A stretch of DNA of 64,000 bases from Volvox africanus. Its lineage: Eukaryota > Chlorophyta > Chlorophyceae > Chlamydomonadales > Volvocaceae. The position numbers and the translations under genes are program-made. Under the pieces are notes generated by a model, which saw nothing but the letters and a program-made list of their open reading frames with translations, searched no databases and was not told where the DNA came from. Where the stretch lies: contig BSDZ01000080.1 in assembly GCA_030268105.1 (NCBI GenBank), positions 1,302,001 through 1,366,000 on the forward strand, read 5' to 3'. The stretch's first letter is position 1. Each line of letters begins with the position of its first letter. Shown piece after piece: positions 10,701 through 20,663 of the stretch.

Positions 10701-13624
10701 TCGCCCGACTAAACCTCTGAAGGCCGCATCGCCGAGGACCGCGCCAACTGCGAGCTGATGGACCGCGAGGAGACCGCCATTCAGCAGCTGGTGCTCATGG
10801 CGCTGTCGGAGCAGCCCGTGGTGGCGGAGCAGGCGTGTCGGACACTGGGGGCTCTGGCGCAGCTGGGCCTGGCCACAGCGAGGAAGTGAGAGGGGGGGTA
10901 TCTGGGGACCGGGGCAGTGGGGTAGGCTAGAAGTTGGCTATTTGTTGGCGTGTATGAAAAGAGAGCGATGGGGGAAGGTTTGGAGTTAGGGTTGTCAAAG
11001 AATCGGTCGTACGGAACCCGCAACATGCATCACCGTCGTACCGTGATCAGGTGGGATTGTGACACGAGTACGAACACGGATACAAATACCCGCGCTACGA
11101 TGCATCGCCGCATTGCTGCATCCCTGCTCCTTGTTGCCACATCATCCGCATTGTGCCGGCGCTTATTCCCTCCCTCCTTCCTTTCTTTCTTTCTTTCGCG
11201 CTGAATCGCCGCCACCTCTTCGCTATGGTGACAGGGTGCTGGCGCATGACGTGGTCTCCACCATCTTGTCTCTTCTTCGGAGCCCACGGAGGGCAAGCAA
11301 GCTGTGCGGCCTTACGCTGTTGGGCAGTCTGGCGGCTGCATCGGAGGCGGTGAGCTCACCCTGAGCTGGCGGTGCTTGCAGGGGGGTAAACGGAGACAAG
11401 GGAGGGACAAGGGAGGGGCATCTTTCAGAAGATCAGACCCACGGGTCACAGGAGCGAATGATGATTTGGGTTCAGCTCTCCGGCGAACGAACAGATACCC
11501 TGTGTCCCGCGGGGAACCCTCCTCCCGGCGGCCCGCTGCCCCCTCCGTGGGTTCAAGATCATATTAGGTGCCGAAAATATTTCTCCTAGCCCTCCGAAAC
11601 CACGTGAATAGCTGCTCCTTCCTTTCGATATTTTGTCCTTCTGGATTTTGAATTTTCTTTGTTCCTTCGTATGAAGTAATTTGAAAATGTGGTAAAAGTA
11701 TTTCAAAGTACTCAATTTACAAAGTAAAATAACCACTTTGAAATAAACCACTTTGTTATCATATTATTTTACGTATATTCTTCTGTTCCCTGCCCTCCTG
11801 GTGTCTCCACAGATAAGTGCGGAGCTGCTGACGCCACAGATGCTGCCGCTGCTGCAAACATGCATCCAGGCTGAGGATCGTGACGTGCGTGTCGCCGCTC
11901 TCACAGCGCTTGCCAACCTGGCCTTCTGCCGGGATAACAAACTCAAGATTCGGGCGGCGGCGGAGCTGCTGTCCACGCTGATTGAGCTGGCGGAAAAGCC
12001 CTCCGCTGAGAGCGCCGCCGCTGACGCTGCCGCCCCCGCAGCCCTGCCCGCCAGCCACAGCTCTCCCATTGACGGTCCGGCGCCACCGACGGCACAAGTA
12101 GCGGATTATGTGAGCCCGATGCGACAGACGACGGAGGTTGGGCCACCGACGGCGTCGCCGCCACTGCCGACGCCGACACCAACACAGCTTTCTTCAACAG
12201 CCATTGAGGCGCCGGCGGTGGTGCGAATGCCGTTACGCGCCACGGGTGGCGGCGGCGGCAGCGGAGCCGCTAACATCCACAGCAGCGCTACAGCGATACA
12301 CGCAGCCAGCCAGCGACACAGTGACACAGGCGGTGGCGGTGGCGGTGGCGGTGGCGGTGGCGGTGGCGGTGGCGGTGGCGGTGGCGGTGGCGGTGGCGGT
12401 GGCGGTGGCGGTGGCGGTGGCGGTGGCGGTGGCAGCTCGCTGTTGTCCTTCTTTGTCGGGTCGCCGCCGGGTCCGTCAGGCTCATTTATGTTCTACGCTG
12501 GACAGGGACAGGCCCCGGTTTCCGCCGTACAGGCCGCGCCAGGCTCCACCGCTGGAAGCGTCGCGGTGGCGTCGGCGTCGGCAGCCGTAGCAGGAGCCGC
12601 CAGTCCTCACCGAAGCGCTCAGAGCGCCGTCGGGCCAGCATCTAAAGCTGACGTACTTATCTCGCCGCCCCCGCAGCAGCCACGGCCAACAAACCACTCA
12701 TCAGCTCCCACTGCCGCCGCCGGCTTATCCGCCGGCAGCGCCGCCGCCGCGGCTGCACGTGGCTTGGCTCCCGTGCATATTGCCGCCACCGGCGGCAGCG
12801 GCAGCGGCCCATTGTCGCCGACGTCACCGACAGTCGGCGAGGGCGGCAGCGGCGCCGCTGCGGCACCCAGCGGCTTGCCGCCGCAGATCGCCCTGGCGCC
12901 TCCGCGTGAGGTTCCGGAGCCAGTGGCTCGTCGGGACCAGCTACGGCTGCTGGCCATTAAAGTCCTGTCGATTTTAGGGGAGAACGAGCACGTGCGGCGG
13001 GCGTTGGGGCAGCCAGCCATCGCCGGTCGTGGCGTGCGGGTACTGGCGCTGGATGGAGGCGGCATGAGGGGCCTTGCGCTGGTGCAGATCATGCGCCACA
13101 TTGAGCGGCGGACAGGTGAAGGAGAGGGAAGGGGGAGGGGAGAGGGAAAGGTGCGGGCTCAGCGCCCAAGACAGGGACAGCGATACGAAGCAGCGGGGTC
13201 CGTACCCCACAATTGATTATGGGTACGGACCCGTCACGATTACGGGTACGGACCCGTGAACTGTTGGGGGGAGGGTAATCGTGACGGATAATCAATTGTT
13301 CAATTATTAAATTAATTCACCAGATAATATTGTGAATAATCTTATTGAATTGTTTGTTTCATTGCATATTGTTAAAGGTTGTCCGCGCGTCTCCTTGATT
13401 TCCCACTCTGCCCGTCCGCCCGTCCGCCCCCTTTGCAGGTCGGCCGCTGCACCAGCTGTTCGATTTGGTTGTGGGGACCTCAACGGGCGCCATCGTTGCC
13501 TTTGGACTGGGTGTGTTCCACTTCTCTCTGGATCAGTGCGAGGCCATCTACACGGGCCTGGGCCACAAGGTCTTCAATCAGGTGGGGCGGGGCTAGCTGT
13601 GCACCCACGGCACGCACGCGCATT

Positions 13625-13680
<56 letters not shown>

Positions 13681-16600
13681 CACGCAAATTTATCAGTTCA
13701 TTCATAGAGGCTATATTAGCAGCAACTAACAACTTATATTTAATGGCAAAATGATTAGTTGCAGTTGTAACCTTCATAATCTCTAACTTGCAAAATGCTA
13801 CTATAGAAGCAAATATATGGTTTGCTTGAGATCTTACCCTCTTTGTTGGAGATTTAGCTAGGCTTGCATTTTCCGACTTTGGCTTTTTTTGGATCCTAAT
13901 TATATGAAGGATAACTATCTCGTTGATATTTAATTTAACACCACATGAATTTAACACCACCAAAGATTCTATATATATGGTATCCATATGGCCATTACGG
14001 AGCTTAAGAATAGAGGGGTTGAACAAATTTATGTTACCTGTGTTGATGGATTAAAGGGTTTTCCTGAAGCAATAGGTAGCATTTTTCCAAATACTATAGT
14101 GCAGCTCTGCATAGTCCATATGGTTAAGAATTCTGTGAAGTATGTTTCGTATAAGGATTTAAAAGAAGTAACTAGGGATTTAAAGAAAATTTATACAGCT
14201 GCTTACTCTTCGTCGTTGGCACGGCTTCAGTTTATCTTCCCTTCGCCTAAAAGGCGAGGGATTTTATATCCCCGAGGGGGACACTAATAAGCATTATCCC
14301 CTCAAATACACCAAGCAAACTTACATACACTTGCTAAGTTAAGTAATTTATTTACCCCTATAAAAATCAATTATATCCTGCATTTAGGTTATTTTCAAAT
14401 ATCTCAATATTTCTTTTCTTTTACATTTCAAGGAGTAAAAGAAGACGTAAAATTTTTTATAAAAACTTATTTTTCAGGAACAACTTTTCCAACGAAACAA
14501 ATAAGTAACCCTTAGTTTGGTTGGTACAAATTATAATACTTAGGGATTAATAACGCTCCTAGCTTTTTCTCCTACTTAGTTCTTATCCGTAACTGGGGTT
14601 ATTTATACTGAGGTGATAGCCATAACCAGTATAGCTTTATTTGCTACAATTGTATCATATCACGCCATTTACTGAGGTTTGTAGTATAAGTTCTTTTTTC
14701 TTTTTTACAAAAGACATCAGATTGCCATTTTTGTATTTTCCCTCCCTCGGGCCAATCAGGAGATTTTTACAGGAGTTTCGAACTTAGCATTTTTTCAGGT
14801 TCAATTCATGAGATTTTGTCATACCTATCAGGGTCATATCTTGGTTTTCAGAACTTTGTTCTGTTGTCGAAACTCTAACGTAAGCAAAAGTGCGGGACAT
14901 AACTCGTTATAAAATGTATTGAAAAGGCTGTACTAAGTATTAGCCATGTTCTAAATTATGTCAACATGGTACTCCATATGACGTAGGATTTCCCCAACGA
15001 CCCCTCGTGTTATAGAGGGGAAGGGAAGGGGGCTTCGATTTCCCTCGTACCCGAATGTTGCTCTCCTCAACCCTTCCATCCTGACCTCCCCGCCCCCACC
15101 CCCGCTCCCACTCCCACCCATTTGGCAAACACGCTCCGTTCGGTTCCCTCTCGCTGTAACCCCTCCGCCGCCAGCGCCAAGCTACTGCCAGCCCCCGTGA
15201 GGAGCTCCTCGCGGCGGCGCAGGCTCAGGTCATCGCTGCCGCCAGTGCTTCCTCCGCCTCCGCCTCCGCCTCCGCCGCCAGCGCCCCCGCGACCGGGTGG
15301 CGGGACAGCTTGATCCGGGTGCTGCGGGGCACATCCACCAATTTGCGTGTTGCAGTGTACGGCTTTAAACACGATGCCAGCACCTTCGAGGACCTGCTGC
15401 GGGAGATGTGCGACGTCAGGAGGCTGGTGTGTCTCTCGCGGAGGGAGGGTTACGAGGCGGAGGGGTTGGTAGGGGGCCAGGGTAATGGCCTACTGCAATA
15501 GTACGGCTTTTAAATGAAAATGTTTGTTATTTTATTTTTCTCACAGGGCTGTGTGAACAACCAATTGATTGACGCGGCGGCGCTGGGGGCACCCAAGGTG
15601 GCGGCGGTGGCCACGTTGGTGTCTAGCTGCCCCGTCACCCCCTTCCTTTTCACCAGCTACGAGCTCCCGCCTGACGTCAGTGCGGCGGCGGCAGCCATGC
15701 GGGCGTGTGCTTCCTCCAGCAGGCACCTATTATGGCAGGTGGGCAGGTTGTACTATACTAATATAAATAAATACTAATTTTTTATTATGCCCTTTCATTT
15801 TCTTCATTTTTTCCTTTACAGTTATAATAATATTTTATTTTATCTGTTATTTTATTCGTTTAACTACAACTACTTAAAGAGCTTTTTTACCGCGTAATGC
15901 CCGACTGGGGTTTCCCCTGGCGCGGATGAAACCCGCTCGTCCCGAGCAGGCTGTGCGTGCGTCGTCGGCGGCGCCGTACTATTTGGACGACTTTGTTTGC
16001 GGCGACGAGCGTTATCAGGTGGGAGAGTTCATATGCGGCTGGCTGAAGAGGGGGTGTTGTCCCTTCGTTCTCATTGTTCTTATTTGAATCCGTCAAGTTG
16101 TCGTACACTCCATCCATCCTTCCATCCTCCTCCCCCGCGTCCTCTTGGGTGGCCTTCGGTTCCTACTTCCGTGATCGCGTCCTTAATTTTTCAGGAGCAC
16201 ATTGTATTGGTGCACATTCTTTTCTCTCTCCCTCCTAGAGTAATTCTTCTTCAGCCGGCTCCATATGATGGTTTATGATGGTGTATGATGATTTACAGCA
16301 TATTCCTGAGCACCCATCCCACACCGACCTTGCTATCTTTCTCTCCCTCATAAGCACACATATTACACAACGGCTTGGACGGCTGGGACGGCTAGGACGG
16401 CTCGGACCCTCTCCTCCCCCCCCTTGCGCGTTCAGGACGGCGCCGCGACCGCCAACAATCCCTCCATCCTGGCCCTCCAACAAGCTCGCCTGCTGTGGCC
16501 GGGAGTGCCCCTGGAGGCGCTGGTTAGCCTGGGCTGTGGCACCGCACCCCCCGTACGGCGGGAGCGGGGGGCGCACGCGGTGCTTGACACGGGCGCTGTG

Positions 16601-19600
16601 TTGGTGGACGCCGCCACATCACCCGACCGAGCTGACGAGGCGCTGGCGACCCTGCTGCCGCTCGTGCCCGGTGCCAGATACTTCCGCTTCCAACCGAATC
16701 ACGAGAGCTGCGCAATGGAGCTGGATGATGTGAATCCGCAGCACTGGGCGGCCCTGCAGGTTGGGAGGGGGGGAGGGGGGAAGTCAAATAAAAGGAATGG
16801 AGGGAGGCGGGAATTTGGAGGGGAGGGATTGGGAGAGGGAGACACCCCAACTATTTACCCCCAACTATTTACCCCTAACCTTGTACCCCCAACCTTGACA
16901 GGCAGCCGTGGATGAGTACTGTACGGCACACGCGGCGCGAATCGACGAGTTGGCGGAGCTGCTGCTGTCGGGCCGCGGGAAAGACGGAGATGTTATGACC
17001 GGTTGTCGAAGCGCTGGTGGTGGCGGGGGCCCGGGGGGGCCTGGGGCGGCGGGCGGGGAGGTGGAGCCGCCGTTCGAGGTGCCGCCGGGGGTGGGTCCGG
17101 ACGGGGCGCCGCTGCCGCCAGTGCCACGTGTCAGGTTCGTACAGTTCTACGGGTTGTTTGGGGTAAGAGGAGTATAGTCCGGCATAAGCTTGAAATGATA
17201 TATACAGTCCCGCCAATAACCAAATTCAGATACGGGGTGGATGTGGTAATAATTTCGACGCACAATTAGGGCGGGATGTTAGTTGTTAGTTGTTAGTTGG
17301 CACTGGCAGACTGGTATCACCAGGATTCATCGGTATCACGAAATCACGACCCATCGGCTATCTGCCAGGAGGGCGCCGCCGCCATCACCGCTCCCGCCGC
17401 TGCCGCAGCCGTCACAACCATCATATAACGTTATTCTTTCCGAGAGATTTCATCCCCCATATCGTCCTCATGATAACATGTTTTCCATGGATATGATGTT
17501 GTCCCATGTGGCCCTCCAGGCTCGGCACTCGCCGGTACATCGTAGTTGTGGAAGCTCCGCATGTGCCGCTGGTGCATCATACCTCCGCCGCCGCCGGCGG
17601 CAGCGGCGGTGGCCGTAGCGGCCATCAGTTGCTTTTGTCTCCAGAGCAACTGGTGGTGGAGGCGCTGGCCCGGCGGCCACATACTATTCGCCGATGTGAT
17701 CTCGCAGCCACGGCCGCCGACGCGGCGCTATCCGCGGCGTTGGTGGAGGCACACATGCGCCGCCTTGAGGCCCAGGAGCAACACCAGCAGCAGCAGCAGC
17801 AACAACAACAACATCAGCGGCGGCGGCAGCAGCAACAGCAACCGCAGCGTCATGATGCACCAGGACCCCGGGCGCATAGTACGGGTTCCAGCGCTTTCCT
17901 GTGTGAGCCGATCGCTGCGGCGGCGGACGAAGTGACAAAGGCGAAGGAGAACGCAAGGCGGGTGTTGAGTGACTTGACGCGTTCGACGCCGCCCGCTAGT
18001 GCATCCGCCGCCGCCGCCGCTGTCGCCGCCGCCGCCGCCATCAATGGCCTGGTCAGTCCATCTCGTACATCGACAACTCTGCCCCGCGCCTCCGGTGGCG
18101 GCGTACGGCCATGGGCTTCGGGACATAGCGGTCGGGGCGGCTACACCCTTGCGGCCGCCGGCGGCGCAAGTAGTGATGGCGGCGGCGGCATTATGGAGGT
18201 TGCGGGCGACGTTGTGGCCGCGGAGGCGGAGGCAGCGGCTGTGGCGGAGGCAGAGGCAGCAGGACTGGCGCAGGCGTTACCTGTACCTGAGCCGCAGCGG
18301 CCAGTGGCGACGGTGCGAGGGCCCGAGGTGTCAGCGGGAACATCTTCCGTTGCGGATGCAGCTGTGGAGGCGGCGGAGGCGGCAGGCGGTGCCGCTGCCG
18401 CTGGTGCCAGCAGCAGCGCCGCCGCCACTGCCACCAGCACCGCCGCGGCGGCAACTACTTCATTCCTGAATTACTTCATTTTCAGGACAACCAGCGCCCG
18501 GGGTATGAGCCTCGGCGGGGCCCCGGCCACCACCAACGCTACTGCGGCGGCAGCGCCGGCGGCACCTGTTGTGACGGCACCTGCCGTAGCCTCAAAGTCA
18601 GTAACGTCGACCGACCTGGCTTCCGGGACGGCACCCGCAGCGGAAACCCCTTCCTCGCGGACAGATGGCTCGTCTCTGCCGCCTTCCCAGAAGAACACTC
18701 CTAGCGATGATAGGAGTGTTCAGCCTCAGCCTCAGCCACCGATGATGCCGTCAGCCTCAGCCACCCCTGCCGCTGCCGCTGCCGCTGCGGCAGCAGTTGC
18801 TGGCGGGCTCGGTGGCACCGCCGCCGCCGCCGCTAGCCAACCGGCACGTGACAGCGACAGCGGCAGCGCCGCGGGGCTTCACCACAACGTCCAGCCCGCG
18901 GTGCTGCTGTCAGCGCTGCTTCAAGATGTCCAAGAGAAATGTGGACTGCTGCATCTGGGTTTGCGGCCAGTCTATGGATGCAGCGAGAGTAGCGGCCGCA
19001 GCGGCAGCGGCAGTGGCAGTGGTAGTGGTGATGGGGGGTGCGGCAATGGCATCAGCGGAGCACATCAAGGTCTGGGCGAAGAAGGAGAAGGCTGCGGGCT
19101 GGTAGCCCGCTGGCGTGAGGAGGTCATGGCGGTGGTGGAGCCAGGTACGAGGCTGTCCCTCCACCGCACCTCCTATTCCCCTCCGCCCTTAACGGATTTT
19201 TTATCCCGACAACCCCACCCTCATGCATCGGCGTTGCTGTACTGTGGGGAGGGGAGGGGAGGGGAGGGGAGGGGAGGGGAGGGGAGGGGAGGGGAGGGGA
19301 GGGGAGGGGAGGGGAGGGGAGGGGAGGGGAGGGGAGGGGAGGGGAGGGGAGGGGAGGGGAGGGGAGGGGAGGGGAGGGGAGGGGAGGGGAGGGGAGGGGA
19401 GGGGAGGGGAGGGGAGGGGAGGGGAGGGGAGGGGAGGGGAGGGGAGGGGAGGGGAGGGGAGGGGAGGGGAGGGGAGGGGAGGGGAGGGGAGGGGAGGGGA
19501 GGGGAGGGGAGGGGAGGGGAGGGGAGGGGAGGGGAGGGGAGGGGAGGGGAGGGGAGGGGAGGGGAGGGGAGGGGAGGGGAGGGGAGGGGAGGGGAGGGGA

Positions 19601-20663
19601 GGGGAGGGGAGGGGAGGGGAGGGGAGGGGAGGGGAGGGGAGGGGAGGGGAGGGGAGGGGAGGGGAGGGGAGGGGAGGGGAGGGGAGGGGAGGGGAGGGGA
19701 GGGGAGGGGAGGGGAGGGGAGGGGAGGGGAGGGGAGGGGTTCCCTCCTGATAAGCTGTAATGTTGGAAATATATCTGCCTAAGTACCTCTGAACAGCTCC
19801 CTAATCGCCGTGTGCATCTTCCTAGCTGAGGCTCAGAGCCCGAAAACAGGGTTTCTAGCTCCTTTTTAGGCAACGCCAATCCACCGATCGGTGAGTCGCG
19901 GATCCCCTCTCACCCCTAAATATGATCAGGTCCTGAGGCTGACCGGATTTTGGATGAGTTAGGAAATTGTGGCGGAAGCGGCGACGGCAGCGGCGGCGGC
20001 GGCGGCGGCGGCGGCAGCCGCAGCCTGGCGTCTCTGTTCGCGGCGGCCAATGGGGCGGCACTGGAGTCGAGCCGCTGTAGCTCCTATCGGCTCCTAGCTC
20101 GTCAGGAGGTTTGGCATAACGGTACGGCGTTGGCGACCCTGCTGCTTCAGGTGACCCGCCCGGCGGCGCTATTGCGGCCATGTGACTTTGCGGTGATGGC
20201 GCCGCAGCTTAGTGGGCTAGTGGTCACGGCGGCGGCGCCGCTCCCAACGGCCGTTACCACGGCCCTTCTACGCGCCGGTGCTGCAGCGGTGATCTGTCCA
20301 TACGTGTCGACGGCGGCGCCGCAGGTGTCGCGAGGGCAGGGTGGCGCCGGCGGTACTGCAGCTGCAACAGCGGCGGCGCAGAAGTCGTGTGTGGTATTGC
20401 CGTACAGCGCTGACGGAGGCGCGCAGCAGCGGGGCGATAAGGTTGAGCAGGCAGGACAGCCACAGCCACAGCGCAGTCTTCTGGCTGCCTCTGGCGGCCG
20501 CAGTGAGGGCACGAGTGCATTGGGCATGGGTGACGCGATGGTGGGATGTTTTGAAGGGTTGGTGAGCGAGCTGGAAGAGGGGGCGACGGTGTTGGCGGCA
20601 ATTGCAGCGGCAGATCGGCAACACCCTGCGCTGCGGGGCCGCATCGCTTTCCACCACCTGTAA
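7775..20663 (+). CDS. patatin-related phospholipase A, pPLA-I class (LRR–ARM–patatin)
   Basis: Sixteen exons: 7775-8123, 8348-8450, 8953-9164, 9481-9688, 9959-10074, 10723-10885, 11235-11349, 11813-13115, 13439-13581, 15175-15426, 15547-15738, 15950-16018, 16436-16759, 16902-17134, 17520-19144, 19930-20663. They sum to 2046 codons plus stop. Order: N-terminal domain (1-150), leucine-rich repeats (about 160-290), armadillo-like repeats (about 330-470), patatin domain (about 830-1185), C-terminal plant pPLA-I region. Catalytic elements are present: LDGGGMRG oxyanion loop (about 835), GTSTG with nucleophile Ser872, and DGAATANNP with Asp1077. Such enzymes deacylate phospho- and galactolipids. 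Plant homologues have about 1,300 residues; the excess is low-complexity insertions, including about 36 Gly coded by (GGTGGC)n at 12325-12432. Exon 15 may hide a small intron ending near 18484. Intron 9 carries bacterial transposase debris. Confidence 0.93.
10186..10518 (+). repeat. (CTCCCT)n array followed by (TCC)n
   Basis: About 52 near-perfect hexamer units ending at about 10495, then a short TCC run, all in intron 5 of the pPLA-I gene. The array is open in several frames (Ser-Pro or Glu-Gly dipeptide repeats) but lies between well-supported exons. Confidence 0.97.
13196..13300. repeat. hairpin element in intron 8 of the pPLA-I gene
   Basis: Arm 13209-13243 reads ACAATTGATTAT, then GGGTACGGACC, then GTCACGATTAC. 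Arm 13274-13300 is its inverted complement (GTAATCGTGAC, GG, ATAATCAATTGT) apart from a 9-base insertion in the first arm. GGGTACGGACCCGT also recurs at 13221 and 13244, with the inverse at 13196-13208. This fits a small fold-back (MITE-like) element. Confidence 0.7.
13626..13682 (+). repeat. (CA)n(TA)n microsatellite
   Basis: A compound dinucleotide repeat at the left border of the AT-rich block in intron 9 of the pPLA-I gene. It marks the switch from GC-rich algal sequence to AT-rich sequence. Confidence 0.95.
13694..13894 (-). pseudogene. C-terminal fragment of a bacterial IS701-like DDE transposase
   Basis: About 67 residues read on the minus strand, including KPKSENASLAKSPTKRVRSQ, ANHIFASIVAFCKLE and NHFAIKYKLLVAAN. 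This matches my memory of the C-terminal end of IS701-like transposases common in Rickettsiales and cyanobacteria (NASL-KSPTK-VR-QSNHIF followed by a NHF-lysine-rich segment). No start or catalytic core is present. It runs against the host gene and is AT-rich, unlike neighbouring exons. Assignment is from family memory without alignment. Confidence 0.6.
13988..14225 (+). pseudogene. internal fragment of a bacterial IS256/Mutator-family transposase
   Basis: About 79 residues: TELKNRGVEQIYVTCVDGL, KGFPEAIGSIFPNTIVQLC, IVHMVKNSVKYVSYKDL, KEVTRDLKKIYTAA. They cover the second catalytic Asp and the conserved P-x(4)-Q-x-C-x(2)-H segment of IS256 transposases, missing only one position of the classical mutator-family signature. 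The similarity stops at about 14225, followed by a CCCTTCGCC/GGCGAGGG stem-loop. Both ends of the enzyme are missing, so it cannot be functional. It lies 94 bp from the IS701-like fragment, in the opposite orientation. Confidence 0.8.
14226..15060. other. AT-rich block, origin unknown, in intron 9 of the pPLA-I gene
   Basis: About 0.8 kb of AT-rich sequence continuing from the IS256 fragment, ending where GC-rich intron sequence resumes near 15060. Translations give only short frames with stops and I recognise no family. The composition matches the transposase fragments and not the host gene, so it is probably part of the same insertion. Confidence 0.5.
18693..18721 (+). repeat. perfect 11-bp inverted repeat inside a coding exon
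   Basis: GAACACTCCTA, a 7-base spacer, then TAGGAGTGTTC, within exon 15 of the pPLA-I gene in a low-complexity, poorly conserved stretch. A related CACTCCTA/TAGGAGTG inverted repeat occurs near 62967-62989. Confidence 0.85.
19246..19739 (+). repeat. (GGGGA)n pentanucleotide array, about 99 units
   Basis: Uninterrupted GGGGA units over 494 bp in intron 15 of the pPLA-I gene, purine-rich in the transcript. The spurious Gly-Glu-Gly-Arg frames it creates lie between the donor at 19145 and the acceptor at 19929. Confidence 0.98.

Noticed and set aside
12288..12590. Val-Ala and His-Arg dipeptide frames across (GGTGGC)n
   Set aside because: Shadow frames of the poly-Gly tract in pPLA-I exon 8.
19124..19879. 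Long proline-rich frame antisense to the pPLA-I gene
   Set aside because: Entirely a by-product of the (GGGGA)n array, with no start context or homology.
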